Positions 1 to 11,490 of a DNA stretch of 64,000 bases are shown here, one piece after another (position 1 is the first letter of the stretch; every line of letters begins with the position of its first letter). The notes under the pieces were generated by a model that was not told the origin of the DNA, ran no database searches, and saw only the letters and a list, made by a program, of their open reading frames with translations. Source of the stretch: Parus major. Its lineage: Eukaryota > Chordata > Aves > Passeriformes > Paridae. Location: NCBI RefSeq assembly GCF_001522545.3, contig NC_031781.1:9925487-9989486 (forward strand), in the 5' to 3' direction. The position numbers and the translations under genes were made by a program.

Positions 1-185
1 TGAAGCACTGGCTTGTTCAGCCTGCAACAGGTTTCTTTCTGTTTCTTTAAAAAGTTCTCTTCACTAGGCATCAAAATCTCACGAATAACTTTTGGATTCT
101 GCTTTGGAGGGCCTCTAGTTAGACTTGAGCAGGCTGGTGTGCATTTCACAGCTCTGTTTCATACTGTCTAGCTTAAGTTTGGAGG

Positions 186-283
186 TTCTTTTCTTTTCTT
201 TTCTTTTCTTTTCTTTTCTTTTCTTTTCTTTTCTTTTCTTTTCTTTTCTTTTCTTTTCTTTTCTTTTCTTTTCTTTTCTTTTC
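186..283. repeat. (TTTTC)n microsatellite, left flank of gap
   Basis: About 19-20 tandem TTTTC pentamers run directly into a block of N. The far side of the gap resumes with CTCTT-type pentamers, so the tract was interrupted by the gap and its true length is unknown. The Phe/Leu/Ser or Lys/Arg/Glu open frames over this stretch are products of the repeat. Confidence 0.97.
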
Positions 284-453
284 NNNNNNNNNNNNNNNNN
301 NNNNNNNNNNNNNNNNNNNNNNNNNNNNNNNNNNNNNNNNNNNNNNNNNNNNNNNNNNNNNNNNNNNNNNNNNNNNNNNNNNNNNNNNNNNNNNNNNNNN
401 NNNNNNNNNNNNNNNNNNNNNNNNNNNNNNNNNNNNNNNNNNNNNNNNNNNNN
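284..453. other. assembly gap (170 N)
   Basis: A run of N inside the pentamer microsatellite. The gap most likely reflects failure to assemble the repeat, and its size may be an estimate. Confidence 0.98.
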
Positions 454-472
454 CTCTTCTCTTCTCTTCATC

Positions 473-2204
473 TGAGGTTTTTTTAAATCTAAAGTTCAGT
501 TAAGAAATCTCATAGCAGAGAAAAGAAAAATGCCTTTTCCCCAAAAAATGACCAAGTGAATGAATTTCACATTTCCAACTAAGCTCTCAATTTCTTCTTC
601 CATCTTCAAATACTAATGCTGTTACTGCTTGGACTAAAGTTGTGTACCAAGTCCAGAGATCAACAGCTTACTGGGCCATGGGTTTAACCTTCATCTCCTG
701 TCACCTAGTAAGGTGATAAGAAATTCAAAATCCAAGAGATAAATCCAAGAAGGGGAAAAGAAAAAACATTTGCTTTAGTGCCACAGGAGGGAAATGGAGT
801 CAGGGAGGCAGTGAATTGCATTCCATAGCAGAGAAAAAGGCTTGAGCTCCGATATTTCAGTGCTTCAACTGTGTTGTTATCTGCTTTATTTGTTATCTGT
901 TATCTCTCTTGGTTACTCCAGGTATGATGATGATGATGATGATAATTTCCACAGGTCTCCTCTGATTGCCAACAGATGCTTTCAGAGGACTGCTCCATAA
1001 AGCTGTGCTATCCTGCACAGGGCTCTCTGGTGTATCCAAGACCAGGACAATAATTTCATTTGGGCACCATCTTTTCCATATTGCTCTACCCTGCTCTCAG
1101 TGCTCTTCTAGGCTGCCCCAGGGTCCCTCAGTGAGACCTGTGCCTTTGTACCTTTATCTCCATAGCTTTCCATCCTCTTTCTGGGGGTAAGTAAGGACAA
1201 CAGCAAAGCCTCAGCATCAGAGATGTTGGAGGAGAAGGGTGGCTCAGGCAAGTGTTTGAAGGCGTGGAGTGGCACTGTGCAATGGAGAGAAGCCACTCAG
1301 TCAAAGTTGGTTTCAGTATCTACAAGTGATTTAGTCACGGTGGGATTCTTCTACAGTCAATGGGGAGAAGAAAAGCTCTCAAGGGTGTGATTCATGTGAC
1401 CTACTTTAGGCATCTACTTTGGAATGAGATGAATTACACCTCTGGCTCCATTGACTGTATATTGATGAGATGTCTGCCTACTGTACAAAAGGAGCTTTGG
1501 GTGACTAGCTTAAACTTAGAATCCTGAATTTAATCAGATTAATTCACCCTATATGTCTACACATGCTCCAGTTCTCTCTCTTGTTGGTGTAGATGTGAAA
1601 GGAAGAGCCTTTTCTTTTTCTTTGCGAGACTGCAAATAAATCAGATTCAGAAAGCACTCAAGAAAGAGCAGCAATGTGAGATAGGGCTAGACTACGAAGG
1701 GAACTGGGCAGGGAAAGGTATTAACTTCTCTTGTCTGTCCTTCAGAACAAATTCACAGGAATCAAGGAAAATAAAGATGATCTCATGCCTAAAAATAAAA
1801 AATAAATATATATTGGTCAAGTGAGGTTTCCTGGAGTCTTCTGGCCATTTGCCACAGGGAGGAAAAAGGTCCTCCCTACAGAGACATTATTTCTTGAAGG
1901 TTTGGACAATTACTGCATTTTACCTTTTCTACCACAGCGTGGGTGCTTTCCTCTTTTTAACAGTTTGTCTATGAGCATTTTAGCTTCAGCTTAGTAAGAG
2001 AGGATTGATGTTTGCTCTCTGTGGAAAGGTTGTATAGTGTGGTGCTCCTGCTCGTTGCAGTAAGAAGACTATTGAAACAAGATGCCTCAGACAAGTGGGT
2101 GGGAGGGATAAAAATAAAAAGAAGCATGTCCTCTTCCTCCACTACAAAAAAACCCTAACCTTCCCTAAACAATCCCCCTTGTCCCCTTTAAAAAACCCAA
2201 ACCC
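473..2204. other. non-coding stretch, no gene seen
   Basis: Unique sequence of moderate GC content with one (ATG)n microsatellite. Open frames are short (up to about 74 codons), occur on both strands, and lack recognisable domains. I see no RNA gene or transposon that I can name. Confidence 0.5.
924..943. repeat. (ATG)n microsatellite
   Basis: Six to seven tandem ATG/GAT trinucleotides, uninterrupted. Confidence 0.9.
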
Positions 2205-2545
2205 CACAGTCAGTTGCAAAGAGAGGCTAAAAATATTGGTAGTGTAAAATGATTGTCATCATGAAAATTGAAGTCCTACCAAAACAGAATGATAATGCTT
2301 TTTATTCAACCAAATTGAATTTTTTATTCACTGGGAATAAAAAGGAATTCTCACCTATTTGCCCCATGACTCTGATAAAAGTAGCTCGAGTGCTTCTATT
2401 GAGATCTGTAAAAGAGTGCTTTGTTCCATTTATTTATTTCAAGTGCCCAGCTCCCTGGGCAGATCTGAGCTCCTGGAAGATTTCATACACCACCTTGAGG
2501 AGGTACAATAACTCCAAAATAGTAATGTAAATTTCAAAGGACACT
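2205..2545. promoter_or_regulatory. CNE-like AT-rich block (candidate enhancer)
   Basis: A stretch rich in A/T with homeodomain-compatible AATTGA/TTTATT words and little repeat material. A 93-codon frame (2249-2530, +) crosses it but looks like chance and has no domain I know. The call rests on sequence texture only. Cross-species alignment would decide it. Confidence 0.25.
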
Positions 2546-3789
2546 GTCACAAAGCCATTTCTTTTATTTTCAAGTGCTGCTTTGCAACTGCTCAGCAAAG
2601 TCCACCTTGGGAGCCTGACCTCAGGACTGCATTGCCCTGCAGGGCCATGTTCAGGGCTGGTGGGAGAGGGGCTGACAAGGACAGTGTTTGGTCAGCTTCC
2701 CTCATACTGCAGGTTTCCTCCCAAGCAAAGTGAAAATTGTTTCTTCTTTAGACACATATTGCCACTTCCCACCTTTCAGATTCTTGATTATCAAGACACA
2801 ATTTTCTCTCCTGTTGTCCTATGGGAATCCACAATGGGACAAATGAGCTTTTCTCCACTAAAGTGGTGAACTTGATTTTGGTCCTGTTCTCTCAGAATTC
2901 AGCAGAAATTGTAAGGCTAGTGCTGGACAGAGCAATAGCCACAGGACAGTTTCCAAGGACCTTTGTGAGTGTGACTTCTCCTGTCTACATGAATTACTTT
3001 GCAACAGTCAGCTTTGATCTTCTAAACGACTCCTCAAGGCCATGGACAGCTCCCTTTAAGGCTTTCTGCAGATTATTAAATGTAATGTACCTATAATTTT
3101 AATATCACATCCTGCTCAGAACTCATTAGAGCTCAGAAAGGGCATAAGTAGCAGTGAAACTCTTGTTCTCATCTCAAACCAGCCAGTAGAATTAAATGAT
3201 TTAGATGTAAGATTACCTTCTAGCAAACCAAAGCAAAAACTGCAGAGAACTGCCCATCCCCATCAGCTGGGAAGGGAAGGGGACTACAGGGACTCATGAA
3301 AGGCACTGCCACATCTGCCAAAGGATGAGCCAGTGCCCAGGACCAGCCTTCCAGGCTTGCTATTCCATCCTCAATCCTCAGTGGCTCCATCACTGTGATG
3401 ACGTTGCTCCTGATTGATACCCCATGTCATGGACATGAGAATCTGCTCCCTCTACACTTTATGAGAAGCCAGGTAAAATAATTCCAGCATGCCTTTCTTT
3501 TTATGAAAATGGAGCAAAGCGTGGCACACAGACATTCAATCTCCCATCGGAGATAAAGTGCCTTCATTTACTAGCTCAGAAAATCAATACCTGTGATTTG
3601 ATATGAGCATTTATTTTCACTTAACTCCTTTCTATCACTGAACCATTGGGGGGAGGCAGGAAAGCTTCATTTAGTGCAGCAGGATTTGCAGCAAAAGCTG
3701 CCGAGTGAATTGCATTTTTCTGTGTGCACACATTCATCTGTCTTTCTGATATTCATCTTATGTGTCTCTGCCATTCCCAGTAGGATCAG
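2546..3789. other. non-coding stretch, no gene seen
   Basis: Unique DNA. Frames of 95 codons (2582-2869) and 91 codons (2821-3096) overlap on the plus strand in different registers, which argues against either being a gene. No repeat family recognised. Confidence 0.5.
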
Positions 3790-3870
3790 AGAAAGGTTGT
3801 GTCCAGAGAAAGGGCAAACCATGGACCTTGGGCAAGTCTCTTGTGCTGTGGCTCTAGTGCCCCAGTATGA
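3790..3870 (+). repeat. MIR-like CORE-SINE relic
   Basis: The words ACCTTGGGCAAGTCTCTT and, downstream, a CCCAGTATG segment match the order and spacing of the MIR core, which reads roughly GACCTTGGGCAAGTCACTT, then CTCAGTTTCC, then AAAATG. The rest is diverged. The element is ancient. Assignment is by remembered family pattern, not by alignment. Confidence 0.5.
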
Positions 3871-4519
3871 ACCTGTGTGACCATCCCCCTGAGCTGGCAG
3901 GGGACAGGAGGGCTCTCAGGGGCTCTTGGGTCATTCCTGGAGTCATGGAGTCTCATCTCCAGGGGAGAGACTCACACATTTAATGTAAGAGGAGCAGTGT
4001 AAGAAATTCTGTGTGGGAACTGTATGGGAGAAGGGAGGAAGAACAGGAGAATCTGAATCGAGTCCTTTCTGTGCAAGCACAGCAGAAGCCAGGGTGTCTG
4101 TCACTGGTGTGTACTGCCTGTTGCAGCCTCTGGCTGTGGCAGCTCTGTCCCCATCAGGGACAGTCCCTTCCAGTCTCTTCATGGGAACCAGACTGCTTTC
4201 CAAAGCTGTGACCATTTTCAAACACCAGAGGAGTCCTCCCAATGGAGTGGTCATGTCCCTACACAGGATGATAACTCGCACTGGTTGCTGCTCCTGGTGT
4301 CCGTGTGGAGGCATGTAAGTGTGTGAGGAAATAAACAATAAACAAAAAAGTCAGCTTGTGAGTGTGTGAGGGTGGAAATGAAGAGCACTGACCAGTGATG
4401 ACCTTTTGTTTACATTTCCCTCCGAAAGGGAGAAATAATTGCAGTTTCTATGTGATGCTGCCTTCAAATTACACCCTCTCTCCCTGCTCTATTCAAGACC
4501 AGCCAGTGATGACATTAGA
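3871..4519. other. non-coding stretch, no gene seen
   Basis: Overlapping frames occur on both strands (131 codons at 3943-4338 minus; 101 codons at 4013-4318 plus). They overlap antiparallel and neither has a recognisable domain. They are treated as chance. Confidence 0.45.
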
Positions 4520-4690
4520 GTATTGAATCAAACTAAGTGGTTACTATGGTGTCAGGCTGAAATTATGAATCTCAGAGACCGCCAGCTTGGAGAAGGAGCA
4601 GTGGCGGACACATAATTAAAACTGGGAGAGAGAATAGAAGCCACATTGTATCTGAATAGTGGCGAGATTGCACTTCCGAGGAGCGGTTAC
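4520..4690. promoter_or_regulatory. CNE-like block abutting poly(A) tract
   Basis: Unique sequence with a few CpGs, a TAATTAAAA homeodomain-type word and no obvious decay. It ends directly at a long A tract. It could be a conserved element, or alternatively the 3' end of a retroposed sequence whose tail is the adjoining poly(A). Confidence 0.25.
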
Positions 4691-4764
4691 AAAAAAAAAA
4701 AANNNNNNNNNNNNNNNNNNNNNNNNNNNNNNAAAAAAAAAAAAAAAAAAAGAAAAAAAGAAAA
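4691..4764 (+). repeat. poly(A) tract containing a gap
   Basis: Twelve A, 30 N, then about 19 A and an A-rich tail with scattered G. The tract may be a simple repeat or the tail of a retroposed copy on the plus strand. No target-site duplication could be established by eye. Confidence 0.8.
4703..4732. other. assembly gap (30 N)
   Basis: N run within the poly(A) tract, so the A-run length is undetermined. Confidence 0.97.
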
Positions 4765-5079
4765 GGATGTGCACCAGGGACCAGGAACAATGCACTCTGC
4801 TGGTATTTTACTGCTGGCTGTACCTCTGCTGCTCTCTCTGCAGTGCCTCCAGTGCCTGCCTACTGCCACCCCTGGCAGCCAGCAGCCCCCTCGTAGTGAC
4901 AAAAGGCACAATCCCCAAAACCCCAACACTCTGCATCCAGAAGAACTCCCTGGCATGGCAAAGTGAGGTGGATGTGGAGGCTGAGCCCATGGTTTCCCCT
5001 GAAGCAGGGCCTCAAGCAGAGCGCTGATTGACGAGGGGTGCGGAGGGAAGGGCAGGGTGTTGGGAAGCTGGGCTGATTT
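4765..5079. other. non-coding stretch, no gene seen
   Basis: C-rich unique DNA. The frames here (106, 122 and 136 codons) extend through the A tract and N run and are therefore artefacts. Confidence 0.5.
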
Positions 5080-5240
5080 GGTAATTTCAGCGGTCATTAG
5101 TGGAGCTCATTGTGAGTTTGATAGATCTGCACTGCTTTGTTACAGTTAAGTGGACTGATTGTGGAACACAGAAACGTTTTTAGTGACATGACAGCTAATT
5201 TAGAAAGGGGGGAGTGGTGGGAAAAGAACATGCATTATTC
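5080..5240. promoter_or_regulatory. CNE-like block
   Basis: Contains GTCATTAGTGG, TTACAGTTAAGTGG (an NK-homeobox-like AAGTG word) and GACAGCTAATTTAG in a compact, repeat-free stretch. This is a texture-based candidate only. Confidence 0.28.
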
Positions 5241-6479
5241 CATAATTATATCTCAGTCTGTCCCAGCCCCATGACTGGCTCCCCTGAGAACATAACTCTG
5301 GTTCCTCTAACACAAGAGCGAGGTATCACACTCCTGCTGTTAGGCTGCTGCACACTGGCTCCCAACCTGCTTGTGGCCTTTTATGCATTATGCCACTGCT
5401 GCCCTTGTTAAACAGCAGCATTATCCCACTGCCATGTTTGTTAAACACTGCTGACAGCACGATTCTGCAAACCCTGGCACTGCCCAGGATCAGTGCTACG
5501 AATCCTTAACGCAGTGCATGGGGTTTTGTTCTTGTGTCCCGTTTGATGTTGGAGGCTGCCCCTTCATCCACCTTTATGGTGTCTGATATGGGTTAGAGAA
5601 AGATCAGGGAGAGCAACTCACCCCCAAACTGGTAATGACCCATTTTATTTAGAGTTGGAGCATTCCTGCCAGAGCTCTGGGAAGGAGCAGGGCACTCCAC
5701 CTTCTGCTCCAGGCACTCCCTGCTGTGCTGGTTCTAAAGGGAGGTGTACAAATAACAGGTGATAAAAAGTTAAAGTGGGGTGCATCATTAAACACAGAGT
5801 CAAACCAGCAGAAGTTGGTGCTGAGGTTTATCAGCCCTGTCAAGAACATCATTTACCACATACAGATGCTCTAAAGAAGATTTATGAATTCATCTTTTAT
5901 GTAAGGTGTGACCATTGGGCCAAGCTGGGATCCTTGATCAATGAAGTGCTTATAGATGTGCCTGGCCATTTAGATCCTGGGGAATTCAGGAGATCAGAGC
6001 CTTAATGATCATGCAGCAGAGAGCACTGGGAAAAACATGCAAAAGGGGTTATTTTTTATCACTAGGCTCAAAACACCTGAGCTAAATGCTCTCAGGAACA
6101 GATCAGCTGAAAGAATAGATGCTCTTTCCACCCTCTCCCAGTCCTGGCTCCACTGATAGAAAATTAAAGGCTTGCAGATTTGGATCCCAACACTGCAAGA
6201 GAAAAAGATCACATTTTTTTAACTGACTGTCTGTGTAGGTAAAATAAAAAAAAACTAGACTATGGTCAGTAGGAAGCAAAGAAATTGTCTTCTGTCTTTC
6301 TTCTTCCAGATCTTTTGAATCTGCATTTGAGGAGAGAGAAGTAAAAATGATTGAAATGCCAAGCAGAGGGGTGGGGAGCTGGCAGGAAAACTGTAGGGGG
6401 AGGGGGGTGGTCCTGAGAGCTCCGCACTGGGACAAGTCCTCAGATGCAGCTGCTGCTTCATGAGAGCAGTGGGCTATTT
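5241..6479. other. non-coding stretch, no gene seen
   Basis: Unique DNA. A 76-codon frame at 5775-6005 (+) and a 110-codon frame at 6103-6435 (-) have no recognisable domain or splice context. A G-rich run (GGGGGAGGGGGGTGG) lies near 6396. Confidence 0.45.
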
Positions 6480-6570
6480 TTAATGTGCTGCGGCTGTATT
6501 TGCACTTCCAATTGCTGTCATTAAGGAGGCAATACCCACTCTTGTAATTACAGCATCAGTGGGGTTCGCT
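6480..6570. promoter_or_regulatory. CNE-like block
   Basis: Contains CCAATTGCTGTCATTAAGGAGG and TTGTAATTACAGC, typical homeodomain/TALE-type words, without repeat content. Candidate only. Confidence 0.28.
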
Positions 6571-7379
6571 GGAGTCCACCAACGCCTCCTTTTCAACACC
6601 TGCTGGATGTCCTGCAGTGCTGCAGTGGTCAGGTGAGATGGTTCCAGTTGTGCCAGTCTGACAGTGTTACTGGGGTTTCCACACTCCTCACCCAACTACA
6701 GATGTGCTTTGGGTGGAGATCTTTATGGCCCAAGGATGGCAGCAGTTCAGCAAGCCAGACTGAACCTCTCCAGGCAAGAGCTGAGGAAAGCTTCTTGGCC
6801 ACGTGGAGCATCTCTTTGCAAATCTGCCTTTGGTGTGAGCATGTCTCTGGCACGAATGCTTTCTCCTTGGAAAAACACTGAAATAAAGGAGGAGTCCTAC
6901 AGGAGTGTCCTTAATCAGGAAGTGAAAGGAATTCTGTCTCTGGAATAATTCAGGGTTCATTGGTGAGAATCTTCACTTTTTGAGACTCTTAGCTAAGGGA
7001 ACACATGGGATGCTCCTTGCCCCTCCTGCTGTGATGGATGCAGGTCTTAAGCAAGAGAACAGCAAGTGATGATTGGGGATTGCCCACATGAAGGCTTCTG
7101 GGCAAACTTAGGAGGAGGTGCAACTTCTTGCAGTTATGGTTTTCATGACAGTCTTAGATTTTTATGAAGTAGCAGAAATACATCTGTCAGAATAGACGTA
7201 AGTTAATGTCTTGAGGCAGAGGGGAATTTTTCCTTGTTCCACCTAATTTTTCCTTCAGGTTAGAGAGATTTTAATAAATTCACTTCTCCTCAGTGTTAGT
7301 CTATCTATTCTTCTTTCAAGTTCTCGTGGTCAGACAAAGTGCTCCAGGCCTTAGTTGCTACCAGAATCCCTGTTTTATC
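6571..7379. other. non-coding stretch, no gene seen
   Basis: Overlapping small frames on both strands between 6630 and 6960 are mutually shadowing. No repeat family or RNA gene recognised. Confidence 0.45.
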
Positions 7380-7620
7380 AGAATATGAATTATATGATTA
7401 AGAAAAATATTCAGAAAATAGAAATATTTGGCCAGCTCTGTTGAGCTTTAATTAAAATTAATATAATACTTTATTGGAGCTGAAATTTTGAAGCATCACA
7501 TGTAACTGAATATATTTAACCAATTAACTAAGTCAAACAAGGCTGTCTAAACTTAATCACAGACCTCTCCATTCCCCTATTACGTCAAGTGCTACTAATG
7601 CTGTTATACTTTTGACAAGT
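7380..7620. promoter_or_regulatory. AT-rich CNE-like block
   Basis: Dense TAAT/ATTA content (AATTAAAATTAATATAA and TTAACCAATTAACTAAG), followed by a CCCTATTACGTCAAG word with a CRE-like ACGTCA. It could equally be neutral AT-rich DNA. Confidence 0.25.
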
Positions 7621-7684
7621 GGCCCCTGGCAAATGAGCAAATCAATAATGTATTTGAGCTAGGAACTGAGCACATTTGCATTTC

Positions 7685-7860
7685 TGCAGTGCCTTTTGCT
7701 GAGGATCTCAAAGCACTGTGGGAAGTTTCAGTTTGTCTAACTTCAGCAGAGTGGGGATGAAGAACCAGGTGGCTGAAGGAGTCACCCATGAGGTGGAGGG
7801 ACAAAGGTCTAGATCTGGGCAGGGCTTGAGATGCCATGCTAGACCCTTGGATTGGGGCAG
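7685..7860 (-). repeat. MIR-like CORE-SINE relic (reverse orientation)
   Basis: Starts with TGCCTTTTGCTGAGGATCTC and AAAGCACTGTGGGAAGTTTC, the reverse complement of the typical 3' tail (roughly AAAGTGCTTTGAGATCCTCGG-type). It is followed by a GTGGGGATGAAGAACC and GGAGTCACCCATGAGGTGG segment corresponding to the reversed SINE core. Strongly diverged, so very old. The family call rests on motif order. Confidence 0.6.
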
Positions 7861-9319
7861 ATCCCTCTGCCCCTCCCACAAGATAGGGACCTCAGTTCAC
7901 CCCTGACTGGGGTCTCCCATGGGATGCTGAATTCCAGCTGCTTCCATTCTGTGGTTTCCCAAAGGTGCTGAATTCTGTCTCCAGGACTGCACAGACCAAA
8001 CTTTGGCTTCTTGAAGACTCAGCTCCACAATTACTCTGCTACTGACTGCACTTCCTTGGGATTCATGGTCCTCTCCTGAGCTCTCTCCATCACCTGAGAT
8101 GCACTGCATGTTCTATAGTGCATTCAGGCTGATGTGAAAATGCAACACAGCTTGGTTGGCCATCCCTGTTCCCTTGGAAAAGAACAATGCCTTCCAAAAT
8201 TTTGGAACTAGTGGAGTTTTAAATGCTCTGGAAGAACCAACATACACTTTTCATTTGGGACCTTTTTGCATTCACAGTTAATCTCATTACTAAGAGTCTG
8301 CTCTTGATATTCTTGCATTTTCCTATTATTAAAACAGAAGTCTAGGGCCATATTTAAAATACCTCTGGTACAATAAGTAAAATAAGTATTTATATAGTCA
8401 CAACACTTGACTGTTTAGCCTGAAATTTGAAATACCTTTCCAAACACTAAGGCAATAACCCAGATGTGGAGAGCAAACATTTTTAGACACACTGTACTGG
8501 AGGAAATAGAAGCCATGAGAAATCCATGCATGATTTGTGTACTGTGATATATTTGGTCTGTGGCTGAGCTGAGCAGAGAGTTTGTGGGATTCATTCCCCA
8601 AGCCCTAGACACTTTTCCTGTAATTTTTTAAAAATAAATGCTACACGTATATGGGTTTTGTTCTTTTCTTCTCCTGGGAAAAATATATCTACAAAATGGG
8701 TTTCCAATAATGGATCCTTTATGTTATATCACAGTGTGATTAATGGATCTTTACATCCCCAGAGGGGAACAGGCTAGTGACACTGCTGCCACAGCACCTC
8801 CTCTGGAGTCAGGAGCTCAGTTCCAGTTTCAGCAGCTTTGGGATGAACTAGAGCAGTTTCCTTGGCTCCAGTGGAGTCTCTCAGGACCAGTCCTGGTCTG
8901 GAGCCTGTGGTGGTTGATGTCCAGGAGGGCTTAAGCCCCATCTTGCAGCAACAGGAGGGTAAAGAGCAGCAATTGCACTCAAAGTGAACAGGCACTAAGA
9001 GGAATTAAAGGTAAAGATGACTCGTCCCCCGGAAAGCAGCAACGTCAAAGGGAGTTTCAATAATAGTAGATAAAGCTCTTAGACATGAAAAGAAACTTTT
9101 GACTACACTGATGCTGTGAAGTTGTGTTTAGGGGCTCACAGGTGTGGGAAGGGGATAGAAATTAATACTTAGAAATGGGGGGTGAGGGGATTTCTATTTT
9201 TAAAAAAATAAGGAGGCCCCAAATGGAGGCAGAAAGGATGGTGAAGGCAAACACTCCAGGAGTTCCTGGATTTTCAGGGTGGGGAGTTGGAGCAACTTTG
9301 TCAAGCTGCTGAAAATCCC
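7861..9319. other. non-coding stretch, no gene seen
   Basis: Unique DNA with small frames only (up to 73 codons), often antiparallel to each other as at 8743-8995. No repeats recognised. Confidence 0.45.
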
Positions 9320-9400
9320 AGAGTCCCTTGGGCAACACCTTTTGTGCTCCCCCTCTGCGGGAAGATGGCTTTATGAGATAATGATGTTATTTCAGTACAA
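9320..9400 (+). repeat. possible MIR-like relic
   Basis: CCCTTGGGCAACACC, then CCCCTCTGCGGGAAGATGG, then GATAATGATG follows the order of the MIR core with heavy divergence. Weak call. Confidence 0.3.
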
Positions 9401-9440
9401 ACTCTTTCATTCCTGCAGCAAATTAAAAGAGGAAAAAGAA

Positions 9441-9472
9441 GGGGGAATATCTGGGGGGGAGAGGGGGGAAAG
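9441..9472 (+). other. G-run cluster (possible G-quadruplex)
   Basis: Three G runs of 5, 7 and 6 separated by short loops; the 7-run can be split to give four G-tracts. It lies immediately upstream of the best CNE-like block. Folding is unproven. Confidence 0.4.
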
Positions 9473-9480
9473 AAACCAAT

Positions 9481-9700
9481 GTTATTTACTCCTCTGCAGC
9501 TGACATTAAAGGCTTCTTTAAGGGCCAGTAGGTTATTAACTTCCTGTCGCCTGCCACAATGATATGCTGTGACATATTGTCACCGCATTCCAGCGAAGCC
9601 TTAAACATTAATTGGGAAGTAAGATGAGTGAAGCAGCTTTAATGAGATACCTTGTTGTAACTTCCAACTTTACACATTATTTACAGTGATTCCACTAATG
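9481..9700. promoter_or_regulatory. strong CNE-like block with TGACA palindrome
   Basis: Repeat-free sequence with ATTAAAGG, GGTTATTAACTTCC, AACATTAATTGGG and GCTTTAATGAG words. It also has a 15-bp inverted repeat, GTGACA-TAT-TGTCAC, at 9569-9583. TGACA is the half-site of TALE homeodomain factors (MEIS/PREP, known from the family). The stretch also keeps several CpGs, which decay quickly in neutral DNA. It is the most enhancer-like block in the left third of the window. Confidence 0.45.
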
Positions 9701-11229
9701 GTTCCATCCATCAGAGGCAGGGAGAGGGATTGAGGATGAGAGCAGGGGAAGGAGGGGAGAAAAGGAGGAGATAGATATTGTAAGTTGAGTGAGAGATGCA
9801 GGGATAGGGTAGGAATAAGCTACAAGGTGCAGGACAGAGAGAGAGAAGTTACATCCCTCTGGTGTTTCTCACCTTGAATTTAATTTCCTTCAGTCATTTT
9901 CCAACTACAGCAGTTTTGCAGCAAGAAGATGGGAAGTTTATTCCATAACACAGTCCCAGTGATTAGCCTGGCTTTACCATGCCTTTATTGCTCCTCCCTT
10001 CTCTCCTAAATCCTTCTCTTGGCTTCCTTCCCTTGGACACTAACTGAAGTGGCACAAAATTCACCTCAGTTTTCCAGGGTGGACAGAAAGCCATCCTGGC
10101 TGGATGGGCAGCTGGAAGCACGTTTAAGAGGTAGCTGTTAAACATGGGTAGGTGTTTAACAAGGTTATTGGGAGTGGAGCAAGCCAAGCAAGTCCAGTGA
10201 AGGCAGTGTGAGGATCATTGGCATGAGTTTGTTTAAAATTTTTCTTGAACTTTTAAGAACCAGACTGTCAGTGTCACCTTATTGAAGTCACCCCAGATAG
10301 GATGGTGGGGCTGTTAAATCTGGTGGCTGTTATTAATGCTGCCTAACTTAAACCTGCAGACAGCAGTAAAATCACTGAGAGACCAAAAGTTGTGGCAGAT
10401 GCAGATTTAAAAGGCAAGATACGGGGGGGCTGCATTCTCCACCCTGGGCTGCCTGGTGTGATATCCAAACTTGCAGCTGTGTGATAGCACAAAGACCCCA
10501 CATCAGGACAGCCCTTCCCAACAGCAATACAGCTCTGCCCACCTCTGCAGCCCTAAGACTGAGAGTGGATCACAGCCTGACACCACATGTGCCCTTCAAT
10601 TACAGCCCTAAACCAATGACAGGAAAAATGCTGGACTGGCAGCCTCAGAGGCCTGAAATCCTTGGAAGAAGGGTGTGAGTCCAGGCTAGATCCTATTAAC
10701 ATTATGTTTGTCCTCCATGCAGCATTGGGGTCAAAGCTGAGCAGGTAGCAGATGAACCCAGTTTCCACATTCCCATTATTCCCTAGAAGAGTCAGCTGGT
10801 CTTGTGATTCAGGAAGGTCAATCCTGTAAGGAGGAAGATTTGACCCTGTTTTAATTAGAAGGAGCAGAATGAGCAGGGGGAAGACCATGATTATAATAAC
10901 ATGGCCTGGCAGGAAAGTGCCCAGGGCACCAGGCATTCATTCCTAGCTGGAAGGCATGTGGATTATATCATTTCAGGATGCTCTGTGCACGAGCAGGTTT
11001 ATGCTCCTTGTTCTGTTTTCCATTATATCATTTCTATCCTTGTTAACAGCAAAGTCCCACAGCAGCACATGCAATCACAGCTAATGGATTCCAGTTTTAC
11101 TCCTAGATTTAAAGAACATTTCTTCTCGAAATACTGGGCTGGATGGCTGTTGAAATGGAGCAGACAAAGAGACAATTAATTGCAAGTATGGGTGTATAAA
11201 AAGCACCTGGGGATAAATCAGCTGGGGGA
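9701..11229. other. non-coding stretch, purine-rich at left
   Basis: 9712-9850 is purine-rich (GGGAGAGGGATTGAGG-type). The remainder is unique DNA. A 127-codon minus frame (10553-10936) carries a hydrophobic Ile/Leu run but no recognisable domain or splice context and overlaps plus-strand frames. Not called as a gene. Confidence 0.45.
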
Positions 11230-11490
11230 AACACATGGAGTTTAAGAGCACATGCGCATGCCAACAGCCCCTTTTCCCATGAAAAGTTGAAATTTCCACT
11301 CACAGCTACCTGTCAAGGTTGGCGTGCCTTTAATTATAACGTCTGCGTGCTTCTTTAGGCACCATTTAATTCTCTCTGACAGCCACCCATTTAAAAATAA
11401 AGGCAAACACTCAGAACTTAGTGGCAGATCGGAGCCAGGCAAGGGATGTGCTAATTGCCAGATGTTGTTCATTTGACTCTGATCCATTAC
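11230..11490. promoter_or_regulatory. strong CNE-like block
   Basis: Contains GCACATGCGCATGCC (alternating, palindromic core), GCCTTTAATTATAACGTCTG, GGCACCATTTAATTC and a preserved CpG at GCAGATCGGAGCC. Such CpG-retaining homeodomain-rich DNA is typical of vertebrate enhancers. A 145-codon minus frame (11242-11679) crosses it and is judged incidental. Confidence 0.42.

Noticed and set aside
115..475. Lys/Arg/Glu and Phe/Leu/Ser frames over the first gap
   Set aside because: Pentamer microsatellite plus N run.
4572..5097. Several 72-136 codon frames
   Set aside because: They cross the poly(A) tract and its N gap.
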